Source: Holdemanella hominis
Lineage (GTDB): Bacteria; Bacillota_I; Bacilli_A; Erysipelotrichales; Erysipelotrichaceae
Direction of reading: 5' to 3'
Assembly: GCF_014306155.1 (NCBI RefSeq)
Contig: NZ_JACRWH010000032.1
Span: 1 to 23,362 of the forward strand
Length of the DNA stretch: 23,362 nucleotides
Shown: positions 1 to 7,487 of the stretch, piece by piece
Numbering within the stretch: the stretch's first letter is position 1
How the letters are laid out: each line of letters starts with the position of its first letter
Notes under the pieces: generated by a model
What the model was told of the DNA's origin: nothing
Databases searched by the model: none
What the model saw: the letters and a program-made list of their open reading frames with translations, nothing else
Position numbers and translations under genes: made by a program

Positions 1-123
1 AGTGGTTAACTGTCGATAGATTTGTTTAGGAGTTCCTCTATGTCATCAATCTAAAACTGAATATTTTTAGAATATGAGTGTAATTTTGTCTTGACAAAGG
101 TCACTTCATAACAGGTGATTCAA

Positions 124-477
124 ATGTTAGAGAAGCGTGTAGAAACTATATCGGATGATCGTTGGAAGAAAATAATAGAAGATTTTCAAAAACTACATGA
201 AAATGAAGAACGGATCGAACGACAGCTTGAACTTGAAGAAGCTCAAAAAGCAAAGGAAGAAGCAAAAAAGGCTTTACAAGAAGCGAATAAATTAAAACAA
301 GAAGCTAATAAACAAGTAGAAGAAGCCAATAAACAAACTGAACTTGAAACAAAAAGAGCCGACGTAGCAGAGAAACAGATTCAAGACATGATCCTTCGCC
401 TTTCTAGTACAATGGATGTAAAAGCCATGGCTATACTATTGAATATGTCTGTGGATGAAATTAAAAAGTATATATAA
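124..477 (+). CDS. Coiled-coil protein, function unknown
   Basis: Encodes about 117 residues. An in-frame GTG lies at 115, but AGGTG at 113-117 sits correctly as a ribosome binding site for the ATG at 124, so I chose that start. Residues ~20-90 are a continuous highly charged helix (EEAQKAKEEAKKALQEANK and similar repeats), almost certainly a coiled coil. The C-terminus (AILLNMSVDEIKKYI) resembles the short helix-turn-helix-like tail of Rpn/PD-(D/E)XK nuclease family proteins, where a similar segment follows a charged linker. No nuclease domain is encoded upstream in the window, and an in-frame stop at 109-111 closes the frame. It is either a small stand-alone protein or the surviving tail of a larger gene; I cannot decide which. 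Confidence 0.55.
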   Translation: MLEKRVETISDDRWKKIIEDFQKLHENEERIERQLELEEAQKAKEEAKKALQEANKLKQEANKQVEEANKQTELETKRADVAEKQIQDMILRLSSTMDVKAMAILLNMSVDEIKKYI

Positions 478-508
478 AAAAAGAAAAGTCACTATTTGTG
501 ACTTTCTC
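473..508 (-). terminator. pyrG terminator, overlapping the stop codon
   Basis: Perfect 8-bp stem AAAGTCAC / GTGACTTT (485-492 and 498-505) with loop TATTT. Read on the minus strand it is followed by TTTTCTTTTTTTT, a strong U-tract. The stem includes the last pyrG codons and its TAG stop. On the plus strand the downstream T-run is poor, so it may only weakly terminate the 124-477 gene. Confidence 0.8.
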
Positions 509-2105
509 TGTTTTCTAGACTGGCCTTAACTAAACCCACAAATAATGGGTGTGGACGGTTGGGTCTAGATTTAAATTCAGGATGATATTGTACACCAATG
601 TAGAATGGGTGATTCTTATACTCAATGGCTTCAACCAATTGTTTATCCGGACTTGTTCCGACAATCATCATATCGTTACGTTCAAATTCAGAACGATATT
701 CGTTGTTGAATTCATAACGATGACGATGTCTTTCATCAATCATATCTTTTTTGTAGCAAGACCAAATATTTGTATCGGCTCTTAATGAACATGGATAAGA
801 TCCTAAACGCATGGTTCCACCTTTACGAATATCATTACTTTGATCTTCCATGAAATCAATGATTGTATGTTTACTTTGTGGATCAAATTCAAAAGAGTTG
901 GCATCCTTTAAACCTAGTGCACCGCGAGCAAAGGCAATGGCTGCAATCTGCATACCTAAACAGATACCTAAATAAGGAATTTGTTTTTGTCTTGCGTAAG
1001 AAGCTACACTGATCATACCTTCAATACCACGATCTCCAAAACCACCAGGTAAAATGATTCCATCAGTATCTTTAAAGACTTCATCTAAGTTGGCATTTTC
1101 TAAGCCTTCTGAATCGATCCATTGAATGTTGACTTTGGCATGATTTTCAAAACCACCATGATACAAGGCTTCACTGACTGATAAATAGGCATCGTGTAAG
1201 GCCACATATTTACCAACTAAGGCAATATTTACAGGTTTTGTGCTTGCCTTAATGTTGTCGACAACTTGTTGCCACTCACTTAAATCCGGTTTACGAACTT
1301 CAAGACCTGTCTTTTCACAGACGATATCCGCAAGATTTTGTTCTTCTAACATAAATGGTACTTCATATAGAGAAGGAAGTGTCTTATTTTGAATGACACA
1401 ACGTTTTTCAACATTACAGAATAATGAAATTTTGTCTAATACAGACTGCGGAATGGTTTCATCACAACGCGCCACAATGATATCTGGATTTATGCCATAA
1501 GACTGTAATTCTTTTACGGAATGTTGAGTTGGTTTTGATTTATATTCCTGTGAACCCGAAATATAAGGGATGTAAGTGACATGGATGAAGAGACAGTTTT
1601 TACGACCAACCTCTAAGGCAACCTGACGAATGGATTCTAGAAATGGTAAGCTTTCAATATCGCCAGTCGTACCACCAATCTCGGTAATTACGACATCGGC
1701 AGCTGCATGTTCTCCTGCACGAATTACGAAACTTTTGATTTCATTGGTAATATGCGGAATAACTTGAACGGTTTCACCAAGATATTTTCCATCACGCTCT
1801 TTATTGATGACATTCCAATAGACACGTCCAGTGGTAAGATTGGAATACGTGTGTAGGTTTTCATCAATGAAACGTTCATAATGGCCTAAATCCAGGTCGG
1901 CTTCTAATCCATCATCTGTGACATATACTTCACCATGTTGGAAAGGGGACATTGTTCCTGGATCCACATTGATATAGGGATCAAGCTTTTGACTTGTTAC
2001 CTTGTAGCCGCGGGACTTTAAAAGACGGCCAAGACTGGCTGCACTGATACCTTTACCTAGGCCAGAAACAACACCTCCTGTTACGAAAATGTACTTTGTA
2101 CTCAT
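492..2105 (-). CDS. pyrG: CTP synthase
   Basis: CTP synthase makes CTP from UTP, ATP and glutamine in the cytoplasm, the last step of de novo pyrimidine nucleotide synthesis. The 537-residue product is normal for the family. The N-terminal amidoligase domain opens with KYIFVTGGVVSGLGKG (P-loop) and carries the conserved QKLDPYINVDPGTM and HGEVYVTDDG segments. The C-terminal class I glutamine amidotransferase domain has GGFGDRG, the nucleophile Cys in LGICLGMQ, and the His-Glu pair in YHPEF. A GTG at 2112-2114 is in frame but lies inside the ribosome binding site AGAGGTG; the ATG at 2103-2105 is correctly spaced and gives the usual MSTKYIF start. It is monocistronic, divergent from the AI-2E permease, with its own promoter and terminator. 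Confidence 0.97.
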   Translation of the reverse strand: MSTKYIFVTGGVVSGLGKGISAASLGRLLKSRGYKVTSQKLDPYINVDPGTMSPFQHGEVYVTDDGLEADLDLGHYERFIDENLHTYSNLTTGRVYWNVINKERDGKYLGETVQVIPHITNEIKSFVIRAGEHAAADVVITEIGGTTGDIESLPFLESIRQVALEVGRKNCLFIHVTYIPYISGSQEYKSKPTQHSVKELQSYGINPDIIVARCDETIPQSVLDKISLFCNVEKRCVIQNKTLPSLYEVPFMLEEQNLADIVCEKTGLEVRKPDLSEWQQVVDNIKASTKPVNIALVGKYVALHDAYLSVSEALYHGGFENHAKVNIQWIDSEGLENANLDEVFKDTDGIILPGGFGDRGIEGMISVASYARQKQIPYLGICLGMQIAAIAFARGALGLKDANSFEFDPQSKHTIIDFMEDQSNDIRKGGTMRLGSYPCSLRADTNIWSCYKKDMIDERHRHRYEFNNEYRSEFERNDMMIVGTSPDKQLVEAIEYKNHPFYIGVQYHPEFKSRPNRPHPLFVGLVKASLENRESHK

Positions 2106-2140
2106 TTGTTTCACCTCTACTTTTTTCTTTTAACTCGTGA

Positions 2141-2169
2141 ATTTTACACCTATGAAAAAAAGATGTAAA
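2141..2169 (-). promoter_or_regulatory. pyrG promoter
   Basis: On the minus strand: -35 TTTACA (2169-2164), 17-nt spacer, -10 TAAAAT (2146-2141). Transcription should start near 2134. The predicted first bases (TCACGAG) do not contain the GGGC run that drives reiterative-transcription control of pyrG in Bacillus. Confidence 0.7.
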
Positions 2170-2186
2170 TAAAAAATTTAAAAAAA

Positions 2187-2214
2187 TGATTTTCAATGTA
2201 AAAGATAGTATAAT
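2187..2214 (+). promoter_or_regulatory. Promoter of the AI-2E permease gene
   Basis: A perfect -10 TATAAT lies at 2209-2214, 22 bases before the start codon. The best -35 is the weak TGATTT at 2187-2192 (16-nt spacer). It lies back to back with the pyrG promoter. Confidence 0.5.
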
Positions 2215-2236
2215 AAATTCGATTGAGGTGGTTTTG

Positions 2237-3394
2237 ATGAACCTACATGAAAAAGAAAAAATGTACCAAAGACTCATTATTTTAACCTTATTAATCTGTA
2301 TGGTTATCTATTATTTTGAAAAAATCGTTGATTTTTTGGCATGGATTGGTGCAATGTGTCTGCCATTTTTATTTGGTGCAGGACTTGCCTTTGTGTTTAA
2401 TATTATATCGAACAATCTCATGTGCTCTTTAATCAAATGGTTTGATATTAAAGATACAAAAATTAAAAGAGTCTTATCTAACATTTTATCCATCTTCATT
2501 GTGTTTGCTGTATTTGCCGCCTTTGTCGGTATTGTCATACCTAAGATTCTATTTTCGATTCAATTGTTGATGTCAAACTTCCCACAAATGATCTATGAAT
2601 TCTATATATGGCTTTTAGATATCACAAAACATGTAGATGTAGTGCACAACTTTTTACAACACTTAGATATCAATGCCTTTAGTACATTTGCGATTGATAA
2701 TGTGAGTAAAAAAATCAGTTCCTGGCTTGTATCTGGAGGAGCCAATGATATATTTGGTTCCATTTTTATGATTTTATCCACTACATTTTCTTGGTTTGCG
2801 CAAGCCTTTATCGCAATCGTATTCTCGTTTCTATTGTTGTTTAATAAAAAACAAGTGGTTCGTGAAACAAAATCTTTATTAAAGGCCTATCTTCCAGAAA
2901 AGGATTATGAAAAAACACGCCACGTATTAAAGCTGATCATTCGTATTTTTACAAGTTATGTAGGCGGAACCTGTTTGGAATGCTTGATTTTAGCCAGTTT
3001 AGTTACTGCAGGATCTTTGATTATGAAGATTCCATATGCATTTTTAATAGGTCTAGTCGTTGGTATTGGAGCTCTTGTGCCAATGTTTGGCGCCTTGGTT
3101 GCAGCTCTATTATGTACTTTCTTTCTTGCGATAACATCTCCAGTACAAGGCTTTACATTCATTATTATGTTTATTTGTATTCAACAAGTTGAAGGAAACT
3201 TTATCTATCCGCACGTCGTTGGTAAGTCTGTAGGCTTTCCGCCTGTGTATATCATTGTGGCCATCACCATTGGAGCCAATGTAGCAGGTATTATTGGAAT
3301 CATCATTTTTATTCCAATTTGTTCATGCATCTATCAGCTGGTAAGTGAAGATGTGTTAACTAGGCTTCAAAAAGTGAAAGAAGTATCCGATTAA
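2237..3394 (+). CDS. AI-2E family transporter (YtvI/PerM-like permease)
   Basis: 385-residue polytopic membrane protein of the AI-2E/PerM exporter family. An upstream ATG at 2186 is in frame but lies within the promoter; GAGGTGGTTTTGATG gives the start at 2237. Paired hydrophobic segments near the N-terminus (IILTLLICMVIYYFEKIV; FLAWIGAMCLPFLFGAGLAF) are followed by a third helix (LSNILSIFIVFAVFAAFVGI), an extracytoplasmic stretch, and a C-terminal bundle. That bundle contains the family-typical GLVVGIGALVPMFGALVAAL and QQVEGNFIYPHVVGKSVGFPPVYII regions. The QQVEGN...P...G.S.G motif is the hallmark. The substrate cannot be told from sequence; family members are linked to AI-2, cations or lipids. 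It is a single-gene unit divergent from pyrG. Confidence 0.9.
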   Translation: MNLHEKEKMYQRLIILTLLICMVIYYFEKIVDFLAWIGAMCLPFLFGAGLAFVFNIISNNLMCSLIKWFDIKDTKIKRVLSNILSIFIVFAVFAAFVGIVIPKILFSIQLLMSNFPQMIYEFYIWLLDITKHVDVVHNFLQHLDINAFSTFAIDNVSKKISSWLVSGGANDIFGSIFMILSTTFSWFAQAFIAIVFSFLLLFNKKQVVRETKSLLKAYLPEKDYEKTRHVLKLIIRIFTSYVGGTCLECLILASLVTAGSLIMKIPYAFLIGLVVGIGALVPMFGALVAALLCTFFLAITSPVQGFTFIIMFICIQQVEGNFIYPHVVGKSVGFPPVYIIVAITIGANVAGIIGIIIFIPICSCIYQLVSEDVLTRLQKVKEVSD

Positions 3395-3454
3395 TTTGAC
3401 ATAAATGATGTCTATTTAAGTTGTATCCTTTGAGTATAGAAAGAAGGGTACAAT

Positions 3455-3793
3455 ATGAACGCAGAAAAAAGATTAGCTATGGATTTATTAGATGCTGTAT
3501 GGAAAGAAGATGTACAAGGAGTTGAAAACTGCCTAGAACTTGGAGCAAGTCCAAGCTGGGTATTTAATGGATATCCTATCTTGATGCATGCCATCAGCAT
3601 TGGAAATGAAGAAATTGTAAATATTTTAATTGATGCCGGAGCCATTCAGAAACAAGAAGCTTTAGGCTTTGCGCTTGAAAGAGGGATTGGTCAAATGATA
3701 CGTCCACTTGTATTTCGTGGTATTGTTCCTAAACATTTTGAACCAAAAAAAGGCTTTGGCTACTATCCCCAAAGATTTTGCAGCACGCACTAA
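3455..3793 (+). CDS. Small ankyrin-repeat-like protein
   Basis: 112 residues, first gene of a four-gene operon. Ribosome binding site AAGAAGG lies before the ATG. Residues ~8-62 form two ankyrin-like units: LLDAVWKEDVQGVENCLELGASP, then a unit opening YPILMHAISIGNEEIVNILI and ending DAGA. The paired helices and the GA(S/I) turn at the end of each unit are typical of this protein-binding fold. No catalytic motif is seen. The last ~13 residues (ending YYPQRFCSTH) are low in similarity to anything I know. An alternative frame after the A7 run near 3747 would give a more helical ending, but the observed stop leaves a well-spaced ribosome binding site for the next gene, so the frame shown is probably real. 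Confidence 0.65.
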   Translation: MNAEKRLAMDLLDAVWKEDVQGVENCLELGASPSWVFNGYPILMHAISIGNEEIVNILIDAGAIQKQEALGFALERGIGQMIRPLVFRGIVPKHFEPKKGFGYYPQRFCSTH

Positions 3794-3806
3794 AAGGAGA
3801 TAAAAA

Positions 3807-4766
3807 ATGAATCGAACAAATCTATGCATTCGCATGTTACAACTATTAAAGGCAAGAGGGAAAATGAACACAACACAGCTTGCGACAGAACTTGAAGTCA
3901 ATCCACGTAACATTCGTGAATTTAAAAAAGAGCTTGTATTAGCTGGATATAATGTAGAAGAAGTAAAGGGACGTTATGGAGGATACATCTTAAATGATGA
4001 ATACGATCTTCCTGTCACTATTTTTAGTGACGAACAAAAGGATGCTTTGGTTCAATCCTATAAGTTTATGCGTACACAAAAAGACTTTAAACCCCTTCCA
4101 CTATATTGTGATGCGATGGATAAGATTATTTCGACAAGCAAGATTTCATCTAACGATTCCTTACACTATATGTCCAATTCTATGGAATTAGACGAAAAGA
4201 TCTCCCACATGATTGATAAGACGCAACAAGCCATGAACCATGGTCTTTGCGTTCTTTTGTCGTACCAGTCTTTACAGGATGAGGCCCCTAAACAATTTGA
4301 GGTTGAACCCTATGAAATCATTCACTACCATAAGTCGTATTATTTAATTGGTTTTTCTTTATTAAGAAAAGACTATCGCATGTACCGTTTTAGTTCGCAA
4401 CGTATGTTTTCATGTGAAATTTCATCGAGACACTTTATTCGAGATAATCACTTTCATTTAAGCAACTACATCGGGGAACATTCTTTGATTCCTTTAGATT
4501 TAAAACTTGTGTCAGTGAGAGTTTACCATGAAAATAATGGGCTTCGTTTATTTAAAGAAAAATATTGGGGCAATAAACTACAAGCCATCAATAAACAAGA
4601 AGCGTACACAGACTTTGAGTTCTATACAGACGACATGTCAAACTTGTATCAGTCTTTGTTTTCTATGAGTGATCAAATGGAGATTTTAAATCCTGAAGAT
4701 GTAAAAATTGCTTATTTGTCGCGTGTTCAAAAAATATTAAATGCGTATAGGGATGAAAAGAATTAA
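3807..4766 (+). CDS. HTH/WYL-domain transcriptional regulator
   Basis: 319 residues; ribosome binding site AAAGGAG ideally placed. Residues 1-60 form a DeoR/HTH_11-type winged helix (MLQLLKARGKMNTTQLATEL, then NPRNIREFKKELVLAGY and GRYGGYIL as the wing). Residues ~135-215 are a WYL domain, recognisable by PYEIIHYHKSYYLIGFSLLR followed by DYRMYRFSSQRM. A WCX-like C-terminal extension follows. WYL regulators sense nucleic acid or nucleotide ligands and often sit beside DNA-processing or defence genes. The next gene, 33 bases downstream, encodes a nuclease-like protein, so local control of this operon is the simplest inference. It starts 13 bases after the ankyrin gene. Confidence 0.85.
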   Translation: MNRTNLCIRMLQLLKARGKMNTTQLATELEVNPRNIREFKKELVLAGYNVEEVKGRYGGYILNDEYDLPVTIFSDEQKDALVQSYKFMRTQKDFKPLPLYCDAMDKIISTSKISSNDSLHYMSNSMELDEKISHMIDKTQQAMNHGLCVLLSYQSLQDEAPKQFEVEPYEIIHYHKSYYLIGFSLLRKDYRMYRFSSQRMFSCEISSRHFIRDNHFHLSNYIGEHSLIPLDLKLVSVRVYHENNGLRLFKEKYWGNKLQAINKQEAYTDFEFYTDDMSNLYQSLFSMSDQMEILNPEDVKIAYLSRVQKILNAYRDEKN

Positions 4767-4799
4767 AAATTGAAGTACAATAGATATGGTGAATTTTTT

Positions 4800-6269
4800 A
4801 TGTTACATGTATCAGATTTAATGCGTGAAATGAAATGTGACTGTTTTTGTTGGAACAGCGCCCACAATTCACTTCACCAGGAAAGTTTTTATAAAATGGA
4901 TTGTCCATTCTCCGATCTATGGCGAAATTATTTAAATGCGAATGAGTGTGGCTTAGGTCATTCCATGGATTCAAACGAACAATCTTTAAAATTATTAGAA
5001 GAAAACGAAGTTGTATGTTTTGCACGCTTTGAATATAAGGAGTGTCGTACAAAGATTCCATATCTAAAAAAATTAGAGGATGGATATATGGCCGTGTATC
5101 CACATTTGAGTGCGTATCCTAAAGAAAATGAAGCATTGATCATGAAGGTCAATCAAATGATTCTTTCGCATTGTGGCGTTGACATTGTCGAAAATCGCAT
5201 TGCCTATTTAAATAAAGAATATGTTCGTCAGGATGCGTTGGATTTAAATGAACTGTTATGTATCAGCGACAAACTATTCAATAAGCGTAACCACTTATCG
5301 AAAACAATTGCCGAATGTATGGATGAAGTGGAAGTGGATTTGGATAGTTGGATTGAAAGAACAAAAGAAATTTTAAATCGACCAAGTGTTACGCCAGTAC
5401 GCACAAAACAATGTACAGCTTTAAGAAGGTGCAACTATTATTCTGTCTGTTTTGATGAATCTAATGAACCAGACGACTCGATTTTATTCTTTACAACCAA
5501 TCAACATAAGCTGGATGCGTATGATCGTGGTATTCGTCATATTCATGAGTTGCCATTGAATCAAATTGAAGGATTCCGCCTTCAATATGCGCAATATATG
5601 GCTAGTAAAACGCAAAAACCATTTATGGATCGTGCCGCTTTACAGGTATGGATGAAACAAATCAAATATCCAATTTCGTATTTGGATTTTGAATGGGATA
5701 CCTTTGCGGTGCCACCCTATAAGAATATGAAGCCTTTTGACGTATTATGTTTTCAATATAGTCTTCATGTAGAAACTTCGGATGGAAATTTAACTCATTA
5801 TAACTTCTTTGAATCCAAAGATTGCCGTCGCCATTTTATTGAACAATTGATCAAAGACCTTCCTAAAACGGGAACGATTCTTGTTTATAATATGGAGGGA
5901 GCTGAAAAGCTGAGATTGAAACAATTAGCGAGTCAATTTGAAGAATATAGGGAAGAATTAGAGTCAATTTGTTCAAGAATGATTGATTTATCAAAACCAT
6001 TTGAGGCAGGACTCTACTACAATTCAAAAATGCGTGGTCATTATTCATTGAAGAGTATATTGCCTGTATTCTCAAAAGATGTTTCTTATCATGATTTGGA
6101 TATCCAAAATGGTTTAAATGCCGTGTTTGCGTATCGTACATATGATGAGAAGGACGAAGAAGAGAAAAAAGAAGTAAAAGAAGCTATTTCAACATATTGT
6201 CAGATGGATACATATGCAGAATATGTTGTATATCATGGCTTGATCAAGGAGGTAGAAAAAGATGCCTAA
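4800..6269 (+). CDS. DUF2779 protein, exonuclease-like
   Basis: 489 residues from the ATG at 4800, which has GGTGA eight bases upstream; a TTG at 4770 is in frame but has no ribosome binding site. The overall pattern matches DUF2779. Residues ~205-217 hold a cysteine set C-x5-C-x5-C (CTALRRCNYYSVC), as in the Fe-S-binding region of RecB/AddB/Cas4-like relatives. The C-terminal half looks like a DEDD-type exonuclease: ISYLDFEW at ~293-299 (Asp and Glu as metal ligands), YNMEGAEKLRL at ~363-373, and a final YCQMDTYAEY at ~466-475. The N-terminal third is also cysteine-rich (CDCFCW). The biological role is not established; a nucleic-acid processing role is inferred. It overlaps the next gene by 8 bases. 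Confidence 0.75.
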   Translation: MLHVSDLMREMKCDCFCWNSAHNSLHQESFYKMDCPFSDLWRNYLNANECGLGHSMDSNEQSLKLLEENEVVCFARFEYKECRTKIPYLKKLEDGYMAVYPHLSAYPKENEALIMKVNQMILSHCGVDIVENRIAYLNKEYVRQDALDLNELLCISDKLFNKRNHLSKTIAECMDEVEVDLDSWIERTKEILNRPSVTPVRTKQCTALRRCNYYSVCFDESNEPDDSILFFTTNQHKLDAYDRGIRHIHELPLNQIEGFRLQYAQYMASKTQKPFMDRAALQVWMKQIKYPISYLDFEWDTFAVPPYKNMKPFDVLCFQYSLHVETSDGNLTHYNFFESKDCRRHFIEQLIKDLPKTGTILVYNMEGAEKLRLKQLASQFEEYREELESICSRMIDLSKPFEAGLYYNSKMRGHYSLKSILPVFSKDVSYHDLDIQNGLNAVFAYRTYDEKDEEEKKEVKEAISTYCQMDTYAEYVVYHGLIKEVEKDA

Positions 6270-7236
6270 TATTATTACTCATACTTTATTTGCACAGGAA
6301 ATCTTTGATAAGGTGGATGAAAACACGCATGATTTATTTGAACCTAGACTTCACTTATTGGAAATTGGTTCGAATGGCCCGGACTTTTTATTCTTTCATG
6401 GTATGAATCCAAAAGATTTTTTTAAAAAGAGTGATTTACGTGTTTCAGGAAGTATGTTTCATGCGGGTCATGTGAATGAATTTTATCAAAAAGCTTTGAT
6501 TTCCATTCGTAATGAAACAGATGAAGAAATAAAGAAAGATATGATGACTTATGTTTGTGGACATTTATGTCACTGGGCATTAGATGCGACAAGCCATCCA
6601 TATGTGTTCTATCGCACGGGAACTTGCAAAGGCAAGAGTGCATGGTACCATCATCGTTTTGAATCGTTGATTGATGCGATCATGTTGAAGGTGAAAAAAA
6701 AATGTACGATTGAAGATTTTAAATTCTATGAAATCAGTGATGCATCTAAAGAAGAAGCTCGTGCCATTGCACGTATTTATGTGCCTGCGATCCGTCAGAT
6801 TCTAGGTCTTGAAATCAAGCCTCATCAAATCATGGAAAGCTTGAAGGATTGGCACTTTATTGAATCCTTATTCTATGATGCTTATGGAGATAAGCTAAAG
6901 GCACTTCAAACATTAGAGACTTTCACCAAAGCCTACAATTCATTGTCTGGATATATCGTACCTAATGAGCCGGATGATCCATATGATGTAATGAATTTAT
7001 TACATACACGTTGGGTACATCCAAGTGATGATACATTGGTTTCAACAGAAAGTTTCTTCGACTTATACGATAAAGCCCAACTTCTTGCGATGGAGGCAAT
7101 TCGCTTATTCTTAGCAGCATGTGAAAATCCAGATTTAGATGGTGATTTATTAAATCTAATTCAAGATCGTAACTATAATTTGGGTACAAATGATCGCAAG
7201 GAAATGATAAATTTTGATTTAATTTACGAAAAATAG
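6262..7236 (+). CDS. Zinc-dependent phospholipase C family protein
   Basis: 324 residues; ribosome binding site GGAGGTAGAAAAAG before the ATG, which lies inside the end of the DUF2779 gene, indicating translational coupling. The metal-ligand pattern of the zinc-dependent phospholipase C/S1-P1 fold is visible: His7 in ITHTLF, Asp41 in GSNGPDFLFF, His67/His70 in MFHAGHV, the hallmark GHLCHWALDATSHPYVFY (His101, His104, Asp108, His112), then HHRFESLID (His130/131, Glu134). No signal peptide is present, unlike secreted clostridial phospholipases, so it probably acts inside the cell. The substrate is unknown. It is the last gene of the operon. Confidence 0.85.
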   Translation: MPNIITHTLFAQEIFDKVDENTHDLFEPRLHLLEIGSNGPDFLFFHGMNPKDFFKKSDLRVSGSMFHAGHVNEFYQKALISIRNETDEEIKKDMMTYVCGHLCHWALDATSHPYVFYRTGTCKGKSAWYHHRFESLIDAIMLKVKKKCTIEDFKFYEISDASKEEARAIARIYVPAIRQILGLEIKPHQIMESLKDWHFIESLFYDAYGDKLKALQTLETFTKAYNSLSGYIVPNEPDDPYDVMNLLHTRWVHPSDDTLVSTESFFDLYDKAQLLAMEAIRLFLAACENPDLDGDLLNLIQDRNYNLGTNDRKEMINFDLIYEK

Positions 7237-7245
7237 GTGGAAGGG

Positions 7246-7274
7246 TTTACAAGTTTACAAATTAGGCGTATTAT
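7246..7274 (+). promoter_or_regulatory. Promoter of the putative small RNA
   Basis: -35 TTTACA (7246-7251), exactly 17 bases, -10 TATTAT (7269-7274). Transcription would start near 7281. It begins 10 bases after the phospholipase-like gene and is followed by no credible coding sequence. Confidence 0.55.
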
Positions 7275-7280
7275 AAAGAT

Positions 7281-7412
7281 GGTAAGAGAAAGAAAGTATG
7301 GCTCACCTTTCGACTCAATATCCATCTTGTGTGTATATATCCTTCCTTAAAACACATAAGAAATTACTTTGTCGATCCTTTCGATGAGAGAAAGCACTTC
7401 GGTGCTTTTTTT
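7281..7412 (+). ncRNA. Putative ~130-nt structured small RNA
   Basis: The stretch between a good promoter and a strong terminator contains no ORF with a ribosome binding site. It can fold: AAGATGG (7276-7282) matches CCATCTT (7322-7328), although the first bases may precede the transcript start. Inside this, GAAAG pairs with CTTTC and GAG with CTC. CTTGTGTG (7326-7333) pairs with CACATAAG (7353-7360) apart from one G-U, but competes for three bases with the first stem. The terminator hairpin ends it. I do not recognise 6S RNA, SRP RNA, tmRNA or a known riboswitch. It could instead be an attenuated leader, but efp has its own promoter downstream, so a stand-alone RNA is more likely. Confidence 0.45.
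7391..7412 (+). terminator. Intrinsic terminator of the putative small RNA
   Basis: Stem AAAGCAC / GTGCTTT (7391-7397 and 7402-7408) with a stable TTCG tetraloop, followed by an unbroken T-run to 7412. Confidence 0.9.
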
Positions 7413-7419
7413 CTTTTTC

Positions 7420-7447
7420 TTGACAATTTTTTTGCGTGATATAAAAT
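7420..7447 (+). promoter_or_regulatory. efp promoter
   Basis: -35 TTGACA (7420-7425), 16-nt spacer, -10 TAAAAT (7442-7447). The leader would be about 34 nt. It lies just after the upstream terminator, so efp is transcribed independently. Confidence 0.75.
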
Positions 7448-7487
7448 AATTTAGGTTATACATACAATTTAAAAGGAGTTAATAAAC

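Noticed and set aside
1..114. Short minus-strand frame reading IDDIEELLNKSIDS, and a TTGACA at 91-96
   Set aside because: The frame is only 14 codons before an upstream stop, and the TTGACA has no -10 at a usable distance. Possibly the tail of a lost gene, but not supportable.
549..785. Plus-strand ORF of 78 codons within pyrG
   Set aside because: Shadow of pyrG; no ribosome binding site and no protein-like features.
7279..7350. Short ORF MVRERKYGSPFDSISILC inside the putative small RNA
   Set aside because: No ribosome binding site near the ATG, and the start lies at or before the predicted transcript start.
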